Program-made: the position numbers and the translations under genes
NCBI GenBank assembly: GCA_003150395.1
Contig: QAMI01000009.1
Location: 1 to 9,591, forward strand
Reading direction: 5' to 3'
Source of the DNA: Candidatus Gastranaerophilales bacterium
GTDB lineage: Bacteria; Cyanobacteriota; Vampirovibrionia; Gastranaerophilales; Gastranaerophilaceae
Length of the DNA: 9,591 nucleotides
Shown: positions 5,686 through 9,591 of the stretch, one piece after another
How the letters are laid out: each line of letters begins with the position of its first letter
Numbering within the stretch: position 1 is the first letter of the stretch
Notes under the pieces: model-generated
Database searches by the model: none
Seen by the model: the letters and a program-made list of their open reading frames with translations, nothing else
What the model was told of the DNA's origin: nothing

Positions 5686-6225
5686 ATGTCACGTATTGGT
5701 AAAAAACCGATTGAAATTCCGTCAGGTGTTGAAATCACTATTGACGGACAAACAGTTACAGCAAAAGGTCCTTTGGGAACTGAAACAGTAAATGTTCGTC
5801 CTGAAATCGCTGTAAAAATTGAAGATAATCACATTATTTTATCTAAAGTTGGTCAAACCAGAGAAACTGATGCTTTGTTCGGTTTGTCAAGAACTTTAGT
5901 TGCAAACGCAGTTCACGGTGTAAAAGAAGGTTTTGAAAAGAAACTTGAAATTCAAGGCGTGGGCTATCGTGCAAATATGGAAGGCAAAAACCTTAACCTT
6001 GCATTGGGTTATTCACACCCTGTAGTTGTTGAACCTCCGGCTGGAATTACAATTTCAGTTGAAGCTAACACAAAAATTAGTGTTAAAGGGTCAAATAAAC
6101 AGACTGTTGGTGATGTAGCTGCTTTCATCCGTTCAAAACGTCCGCCTGAAGTTTACAAAGGTAAAGGTGTAAGATATGAAGGTGAATACATTAGACGTAA
6201 AGCTGGTAAAGCTGGTAAGAAATAA
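5686..6225 (+). CDS. rplF: 50S ribosomal protein L6
   Basis: L6 sits at the base of the L7/L12 stalk near the factor-binding site and the sarcin-ricin loop. The 179 residues are standard and contain the two repeated alpha/beta domains. The first opens MSRIGKKPIEIPSGVEITI with VTAKGPLGT. The second carries GFEKKLEIQGVGYRANMEGKN and the C-terminal signature region IRSKRPPEVYKGKGVRYEGE followed by YIRRKAGKAGKK. The AAGGAG SD at 5674-5679 and the invariant N-terminus fix the start. It opens the second transcription unit after the terminator at 5424-5453. A 64-codon overlapping + frame starting at a GTG in the leader has no SD and is discounted. Confidence 0.98.
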   Translation: MSRIGKKPIEIPSGVEITIDGQTVTAKGPLGTETVNVRPEIAVKIEDNHIILSKVGQTRETDALFGLSRTLVANAVHGVKEGFEKKLEIQGVGYRANMEGKNLNLALGYSHPVVVEPPAGITISVEANTKISVKGSNKQTVGDVAAFIRSKRPPEVYKGKGVRYEGEYIRRKAGKAGKK

Positions 6226-6249
6226 TCTTAAATCTTAGAAGGCCGATTG

Positions 6250-6582
6250 ATGAAAGTATCTTTTTCCGGTATTTATGATGTTCGTTTCCCTTATGGGACA
6301 AGAGACGAATATATAAAGAAAAAAGCTCAAGAAACAAAAGCTTATATGATTGAGCAAGGGTATATCAACCCTGGACACTTTGAGCCGATACATATTGATA
6401 TAAAAGATTCTTTCAATCTCCAAAAAACAGATAAAAAATTGGCTGATAAAGGTATAAGAATTAGTTCAGGAGTCGATAATCCCTGGATTTTATGTGATAT
6501 CTTCGAGCATATTGATAAATCTCTGGGACAGCAATATGTCGACAATTCAAAAGTAGAATTAGTATTGGATACACAATCATAA
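6250..6582 (+). CDS. Unknown 110-residue protein inserted between rplF and rplR
   Basis: I do not recognise this protein. It is 110 residues, soluble in character, with no signal peptide, membrane segment or cysteine pair (a single Cys82). It reads as a mixed alpha/beta domain: MKVSFSGIYDVRFPYGT (strands), a helix around residues 19-36, HIDIKDSF, a loop KLADKGIRISSGVDNPWI, the helix LCDIFEHIDKSLGQQYV and a last strand KVELVLDT. The ATG at 6250 has an AGAAGG SD (6237-6242) at good spacing; a TTG one codon earlier is less likely. It starts 24 bases after rplF and shares its transcript with rplR. Codon and base usage look like its neighbours. Canonical spc clusters have nothing here. No function is assigned. 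Confidence 0.85.
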   Translation: MKVSFSGIYDVRFPYGTRDEYIKKKAQETKAYMIEQGYINPGHFEPIHIDIKDSFNLQKTDKKLADKGIRISSGVDNPWILCDIFEHIDKSLGQQYVDNSKVELVLDTQS

Positions 6583-6583
6583 A

Positions 6584-6624
6584 GCCCAAATGAACCCTTG
6601 AAGCGGTTTCAAGAAGGTTCGGGC
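6584..6624 (+). promoter_or_regulatory. Long stem-loop abutting the rplR Shine-Dalgarno
   Basis: GCCC (6584-6587) pairs with GGGC (6621-6624), GAACC (6592-6596) with GGTTC (6616-6620), and CTTGAA (6597-6602) with TTCAAG (6608-6613). The loop is GCGGT, with small internal asymmetries (AAAT on one side, AA on the other): 15 pairs in 41 bases. It begins one base after the preceding stop and ends where the AAAAGGAG SD of rplR starts (6625). No U-tract follows, so it is not a terminator. Control of rplR translation or transcript stability is inference. Confidence 0.65.
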
Positions 6625-6641
6625 AAAAGGAGAAAAGAAAA

Positions 6642-7010
6642 ATGATTAAACAAGAAACAAGAAAACCGAAAATTCAAAAAAGACATCGTACTATCAGACT
6701 TAAAGTGTCAGGAACAGCAGAATTCCCGAGACTTGCAGTTTACAGAAGTACAAAACATATCTATGCCCAGTTAATTGATGATGTAAATCATGTAACTTTG
6801 GCATCAGCATCTTCAAATGACAAAGATTTGAAAGAGCAGCTTAAACATGGCGGCAACATTGAAGCGGCTAAAGTTGTAGGTGCTGCAATTGCTAAAAAAG
6901 CAAAAGTTAAAGGCATTGAATGTGTTGTATTTGACCGCGGCGGGTTCTTATATCACGGCCGTGTTGCGGCTTTGGCTGATGCAGCTAGAGAAGCTGGTTT
7001 GATGTTCTAA
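6642..7010 (+). CDS. rplR: 50S ribosomal protein L18
   Basis: L18 binds 5S rRNA together with L5 in the central protuberance. The 122 residues match the family: a basic N-terminal arm (KRHRTIRLKVSGTAEFPRLAVYRSTKHIYAQLIDD), the middle VTLASASS, and the core helices AAKVVGAAIAKKAKVKGIE with CVVFDRGGFLYHGRVAALADAAREAGL, the most conserved block. The AAAAGGAG SD at 6625-6632 supports the start. It is the last r-protein gene in the window. rpsE, which follows rplR in almost all spc clusters, is absent, and the strong terminator at 7048-7084 ends the unit. Confidence 0.98.
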   Translation: MIKQETRKPKIQKRHRTIRLKVSGTAEFPRLAVYRSTKHIYAQLIDDVNHVTLASASSNDKDLKEQLKHGGNIEAAKVVGAAIAKKAKVKGIECVVFDRGGFLYHGRVAALADAAREAGLMF

Positions 7011-7047
7011 TCAAATCGCAAATTTAAAAATCTGTATAATTAAAAGT

Positions 7048-7084
7048 AAACAGACGTCTTAATTATTATAAGACGTCTGTTTTT
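7048..7084. terminator. Strong bidirectional intrinsic terminator between convergent genes
   Basis: AAACAGACGTCTTA (7048-7061) is perfectly complementary to TAAGACGTCTGTTT (7069-7082), a 14-bp stem with a 7-base loop, followed by T to 7084. On the minus strand the stem is followed by a T-rich TTTACTTTTA. It lies 37 bases after rplR and 54 bases beyond the end of the minus-strand gene, so it can serve both convergent units. Confidence 0.92.
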
Positions 7085-7137
7085 CTAAGCACAAACACAT
7101 TTAACTTGTTTATACTTAATATTCTGAGAAATTTATT

Positions 7138-7722
7138 TTAGAAACGATATCCAATGCTTGCTTCACCATAAGTTGCACCGTTTTTAGTTATGCTGCATTT
7201 GCCGCCAAATACAAGCTGGTGTCCTTTGTCATTGATTTGTTGTGAGTATTCAATATTTGAGCCTATAAATGGACTTATTTTATTTGACTTAACAATCTGT
7301 CCGTTTTCGATTTCCGGTACCGAATGAAAATCTGCACCGCCAGTCAGAGCCATTTTTAATTTTCTGCCTTCATCGCAGCAAATATTACGGGTAAAACCTA
7401 TTGACCCTCCAGCTTTTAAAGACTCTTTTGAATCTAAATCCGTAAGGGTATTCTTGTCAAAGCCTTTAGTGTAATCACCTATTATTCCCAGATTTAATTC
7501 CGTGCAGGTTGATGTCCCAAAATCCATTCCTGCATAAACTCCGGCATTAACACCTGCATTTTTGCCTATTAATGCGCTTGCATTTCCGCCGAGTGTATAG
7601 CCTATGTTGGGGTTTTTGTCTAATTCTTTTTTCAAAGAACCTTCAATCCCAATCTTACCATAGTCTCTTGCATTCAATCGTGCATAACCGGCATTAATTC
7701 CAACATTCCCATAATCACCCAT
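7138..7722 (-). CDS. Unknown glycine-rich, beta-barrel-like 194-residue protein
   Basis: No family is recognised with certainty. The protein is rich in Gly, Asn and Ala with many short alternating stretches (VGINAGYARLN, IGYTLGGNASALIG, AGVNAGVYAGMDFG, SLKAGGSIGFTRN, KMALTGGADFHS, ISPFIGSNIEYS, HQLVFGGKCSITK) and ends YGEASIGYRF. Repeated glycine/aromatic beta-strands and a terminal Phe resemble bacterial outer-membrane barrels. However, the N-terminus (MGDYGNVGIN) is not a signal peptide. The start has a very good SD on the minus strand (AAAAGGAG, about 7730-7737), and no upstream in-frame start with a hydrophobic segment was offered, so the missing signal seems real. Four cysteines occur (Cys73, Cys115, Cys116, Cys176). 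It is a single gene, convergent with rplR and divergent from the DnaJ gene. Confidence 0.8.
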   Translation of the reverse strand: MGDYGNVGINAGYARLNARDYGKIGIEGSLKKELDKNPNIGYTLGGNASALIGKNAGVNAGVYAGMDFGTSTCTELNLGIIGDYTKGFDKNTLTDLDSKESLKAGGSIGFTRNICCDEGRKLKMALTGGADFHSVPEIENGQIVKSNKISPFIGSNIEYSQQINDKGHQLVFGGKCSITKNGATYGEASIGYRF

Positions 7723-7901
7723 AGTTTAATCTCCTTTTATTTCCCCAAATTGATTACCCTTATATAAAGTATTTTTGTTTTCAAAAATTGCTTTATCAAA
7801 ATTGTTTTACTTTACATTTGTTAATATTAAAAAATAATTAATTAATTCAAGCTGAAACAAGTTTTGTATTATTATGGTAATATAGATACTATGGAGATAT
7901 T
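7723..7901. other. AT-rich divergent intergenic region
   Basis: These 179 bases separate the minus-strand gene from the DnaJ-family gene and are extremely A/T-rich, above all from about 7770 to 7885. The minus-strand side carries the SD for the barrel-like gene and a TATATA (7761-7766) that could be its -10 element, without a convincing -35 element. The plus side carries the promoter given separately. I see no clear operator palindrome. In particular there is no perfect CIRCE element (TTAGCACTC-N9-GAGTGCTAA), the HrcA operator often found near chaperone genes. Confidence 0.5.
7875..7883 (+). promoter_or_regulatory. Extended -10 promoter for the DnaJ-family gene
   Basis: TGG-TAATAT (7875-7883) fits an extended -10 element (TGn followed by TAATAT). 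No good -35 hexamer stands at the right distance (TGAAAC at 7853-7858 is 19 bases away), which is typical for extended -10 promoters. Initiation near 7890 would leave a very short leader containing the GGAG SD at 7893-7896. Confidence 0.4.
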
Positions 7902-8942
7902 ATGGAATATAAAGACTATTATGAAATATTAGGTGTTAAACGCAGTGCAACAGAAGCTGAAATAAAATCAGCTTACCGAAAACTTGCGAGAAAATATCAC
8001 CCTGATGTAAACAAAACAAAAGAAGCAGAAAGTAAATTTAAAGACATAAACGAAGCTTACGAAGTTCTCTCTGATAAGGCCAAACGTCAACGATACGACA
8101 GTTTAGGCGCGAACTGGCAGGGTGGACAAAGTTATACACCGCCGCCGGGATTTGAACAATTTGGATTTGGCGGCCAAGGCGGAAATTACCAGAGTTTTAA
8201 CTTTAATGGTCAAGATTTGGGCGGATTTTCAGACTTTTTCAGTTCGCTTTTTGGTGACATGATGGCTGGCGGTGCTGCGGGAAGAAATGCCGGCGGTTTT
8301 AGCAGTTTTGATTTTGGCGGAGCGCAGCGCACCCAATCTCAACGTGCGTCCAGAAGGCCGCAAAAAAGTGAGGATTTAGATGTAACTAAAAATTTGAATA
8401 TTACTGTTGATGATATTTTTGCCCAAAGGCCGATTTCTGTAAAGTTTTCAGAAATGAAACGCTGCGGACAATGCCCGCCTGGCGGAGGCTTTTGCTCAGC
8501 TTGCGGCGGAACAGGAATTATAAATGAACAAAAGTCCATTAAAGTAAAATTGCCGCCCGAACTTAAAGACGGCCAGAAAATCCGTGTTAAAGGCGAAGGA
8601 AAAGCTGATGAATACGGCAATAAAGGCGATTTGTATTTAATTGTTCACATAAGCGACAGTGAATATCAGGCTGATGGCTATGATTTGACCAAGGAGGTTG
8701 AAATAACACCTTCTGAAGCCGTACTCGGAGCAAAAAAGGAAATTAAAACTCTTCATGGAATGATAACGATTAAAATTCCGCCTCTGACATCAACAGGGCA
8801 AATGCTTAGATTAAAAGGGCTTGGACTTCCGAAAAAAGGCGGAGGTTATGGTAATTTGAATGCAAAAGTAAAGATTATTATTCCAAAGAACCTTTCACAA
8901 AAGCAAATAGAGTTATACAAGCAAATTCAGGAACTTGGATAA
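7902..8942 (+). CDS. DnaJ-family (Hsp40) co-chaperone with reduced zinc module
   Basis: Co-chaperone that would stimulate DnaK ATPase activity and deliver unfolded clients. The 346-residue product has an N-terminal J domain (residues 3-68; DYYEILGV, then KYHPDV with the essential HPD at 33-35, then FKDINEAYEVLSD). A Gly/Phe-rich linker spans about 74-145. The C-terminal substrate-binding part is about 156-330, with KVKLPPELKDGQKIRVKGEG, GDLYLIVHI and KIPPLTSTGQMLRLKGLGLP. Between them, CGQC and CSACGGTG (Cys188, 191, 198, 201) replace the four CxxCxGxG repeats of canonical DnaJ. It is therefore neither a full type I nor a cysteine-free CbpA-type protein. GGAG at 7893-7896 supports the start, and MEYKDYYEIL is a normal N-terminus. 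No dnaK or grpE gene is adjacent. Confidence 0.95.
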   Translation: MEYKDYYEILGVKRSATEAEIKSAYRKLARKYHPDVNKTKEAESKFKDINEAYEVLSDKAKRQRYDSLGANWQGGQSYTPPPGFEQFGFGGQGGNYQSFNFNGQDLGGFSDFFSSLFGDMMAGGAAGRNAGGFSSFDFGGAQRTQSQRASRRPQKSEDLDVTKNLNITVDDIFAQRPISVKFSEMKRCGQCPPGGGFCSACGGTGIINEQKSIKVKLPPELKDGQKIRVKGEGKADEYGNKGDLYLIVHISDSEYQADGYDLTKEVEITPSEAVLGAKKEIKTLHGMITIKIPPLTSTGQMLRLKGLGLPKKGGGYGNLNAKVKIIIPKNLSQKQIELYKQIQELG

Positions 8943-9053
8943 GTCAGTATGGGTGGATTTTTAACATTGTAGGTTTGTTTCTGTAATTTGTGTAAACAAA
9001 TGTAACAAAAATTATCTTCTCTGAAATCATGAAATCTCAAAATACTTTATATG

Positions 9054-9059
9054 TATAAG
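9054..9059 (+). promoter_or_regulatory. Possible -10 element for the 112-residue gene
   Basis: TATAAG (9054-9059) lies 30 bases upstream of the start at 9084, with a poor -35 candidate (TGAAAT, 9030-9035, 18-base spacer). I see no intrinsic terminator between the DnaJ gene and here, so read-through is possible. This is a weak call based on position and one hexamer. Confidence 0.3.
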
Positions 9060-9083
9060 AGAGTAAAAATAAGGAGAGATGAT

Positions 9084-9422
9084 ATGACTTTTTTAGCGAT
9101 TGATTCACAAAAGAATTTATTCACTATGCAAAAAAGCCAACTGCAATTTGAACAGACCCTTGTTATGAACCAGGCAAACTGGCTTGCAAAAGAGATGTCT
9201 GCAAGAGCTGAGCAGTTAGAAGCTGCATCAGGTAACGGACAGGTAGATTTGGATAATGACGCCTACTACGTTTCATTGCAGAAACAGGAGGAATATCTTA
9301 CAACACGGCAAAATACGCTTGATACCCAGATTTCACTGCTTGACAACGAAATTTCAAGTATGAAGACAATGGTTCAAAATAACATCAAGTCTAGTTGCAG
9401 CTTGAACCTCATCGGCGGCTAG
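9084..9422 (+). CDS. Unknown 112-residue helical protein ending in Gly-Gly
   Basis: I do not recognise this protein. The ATG at 9084 is preceded by a strong SD, AAGGAGAG (9071-9078). An in-frame ATG at 9051 would place that SD inside the gene and is rejected. The 112 residues read as two long amphipathic, coiled-coil-prone helices: residues about 5-48 (SQKNLFTMQKSQLQFEQTL, then NWLAKEMSARAEQLEAA) and about 58-103 (DAYYVSLQKQEEYLTTRQNTL, then LLDNEISSMKTMVQNNI). They are separated by a short SGNGQVDLDN turn. The tail is SSCSLNLIGG with one cysteine (Cys105) and a C-terminal Gly-Gly. There is no signal peptide or membrane helix. A helical hairpin of about 100 residues recalls WXG100-like secreted proteins in size, but the W-x-G motif is missing (WLA at 33-35). 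The function is unknown. Confidence 0.8.
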   Translation: MTFLAIDSQKNLFTMQKSQLQFEQTLVMNQANWLAKEMSARAEQLEAASGNGQVDLDNDAYYVSLQKQEEYLTTRQNTLDTQISLLDNEISSMKTMVQNNIKSSCSLNLIGG

Positions 9423-9425
9423 TGC

Positions 9426-9457
9426 TACGCACGTAGACATATTGTAACTGTCATAGT
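9426..9457 (+). repeat. 32-bp direct repeat, copy 1
   Basis: A 32-base sequence starting TACGCACGTAGACATA and ending CTGTCATAGT recurs without mismatch at 9560-9591, 134 bases on. Copy 1 begins four bases after the stop codon of the 112-residue gene. It opens with a small inverted repeat (ctacg-ca-cgtag, 9425-9436). Confidence 0.9.
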
Positions 9458-9559
9458 GATAGCGCTTATGCTGGCGTTATGTCTGAACTTTGAAAAAACG
9501 AACTGCCGCTTGGCATGATGTATGTCTTGTGACAAATTTCGTAAATTGCCACTGGTGAA
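9458..9559 (+). other. Non-coding interval between the two repeat copies
   Basis: These 102 bases hold no open frame of note and several small hairpins: ATAGCGC with GCGTTAT (about 9458-9480, 7 pairs including one G-U), TGCC-GCTT-GGCA (about 9504-9515) and AATTT-CGT-AAATT (9535-9547). TATGTCT occurs twice and is the reverse complement of the AGACATA inside each repeat copy, so repeat and interval could pair. The window ends before showing whether the pattern continues. Confidence 0.4.
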
Positions 9560-9591
9560 TACGCACGTAGACATATTGTAACTGTCATAGT
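9560..9591 (+). repeat. 32-bp direct repeat, copy 2 (at window end)
   Basis: This copy is identical to the one at 9426-9457 over all 32 bases and ends on the last base of the window, so its true right boundary is unknown. A sequence that stops inside a repeat would fit either an assembly break or an array cut by the window edge. Confidence 0.9.

Noticed and set aside
5597..5791. 64-codon + frame overlapping the start of rplF
   Set aside because: It starts at a GTG without an SD, overlaps rplF out of frame, and its first part lies in a leader hairpin.
8976..9000. TTGTTT/AAACAA inverted repeat after the DnaJ gene as a terminator
   Set aside because: The stem is only six A/T-rich pairs with a 13-base loop, and no T-tract follows.
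9084..9422. WXG100 (type VII secretion) substrate
   Set aside because: The size and helical hairpin fit loosely, but the W-x-G turn motif is absent and no secretion genes are in view.
9426..9591. CRISPR array
   Set aside because: The repeat length would fit, but the 102-base interval is far longer than a spacer, only two copies are seen and no cas gene is present.
9426..9591. Integron attC site or diversity-generating retroelement template
   Set aside because: Paired GTTRRRY/RYYYAAC core sites could not be matched on either strand. No reverse transcriptase or integrase is visible, and there is no adenine-specific mismatch pattern because the two copies are identical.

Overview
The window looks like chromosomal DNA of an AT-rich, host-associated bacterium. 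Most of it (about 1-7010) is the downstream part of the S10 ribosomal-protein cluster joined to the first part of the spc cluster. The order is rplB (3' part), rpsS, rplV, rpsC, rplP, rpmC, rpsQ, rplN, rplX, rplE, rpsN, rpsH, rplF, an unknown 110-residue gene, and rplR. The L14, L5, S3 and L6 sequences are plainly bacterial. A four-cysteine S14 with an otherwise cyanobacterial/proteobacterial-style C-terminal half, an L24 with a zinc ribbon, AT-rich coding sequence and long A-rich spacers with purine Shine-Dalgarno (SD) sites make me favour the non-photosynthetic gut relatives of cyanobacteria (Gastranaerophilales/Vampirovibrionia). A Firmicutes-like lineage is the main alternative. This placement is inference; no 16S or marker search was possible.

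Layout: 1-5407 is a run of co-directional r-protein genes in which most spacers carry a stem-loop between one stop codon and the next SD. At 5424-5453 an intrinsic terminator interrupts the cluster after rpsH. It is followed by a plausible promoter and a leader of about 90 nt that restarts transcription at rplF. rplF, the unknown 110-codon gene and rplR form a second unit, closed by a very strong bidirectional terminator at 7048-7084. The genes normally next in the spc order (rpsE, rpmD, rplO, secY) are absent, so the cluster is broken here.

The remainder is accessory. A convergent minus-strand gene (7138-7722) encodes a glycine-rich, beta-barrel-like 194-residue protein without a signal peptide. 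An AT-rich divergent region follows, then a DnaJ-family co-chaperone (7902-8942) whose zinc region is reduced to four cysteines. Next is an unrecognised 112-residue, helix-rich protein (9084-9422) ending in Gly-Gly. The last 170 bases are non-coding and contain two exact copies of a 32-bp sequence 134 bp apart; the second copy ends on the last base of the window.

Functionally, the first two-thirds makes ribosomal subunit components, with possible RNA-level control in the spacers. The last third has no evident tie to the ribosome apart from general proteostasis through the DnaJ protein. I see no defence system, CRISPR array, transposase or phage gene. The items most worth a second look are the 110-residue gene inserted in the r-protein unit with the strong hairpin after it, the internal terminator/promoter pair, the one-zinc-site DnaJ, and the small protein next to the repeat.
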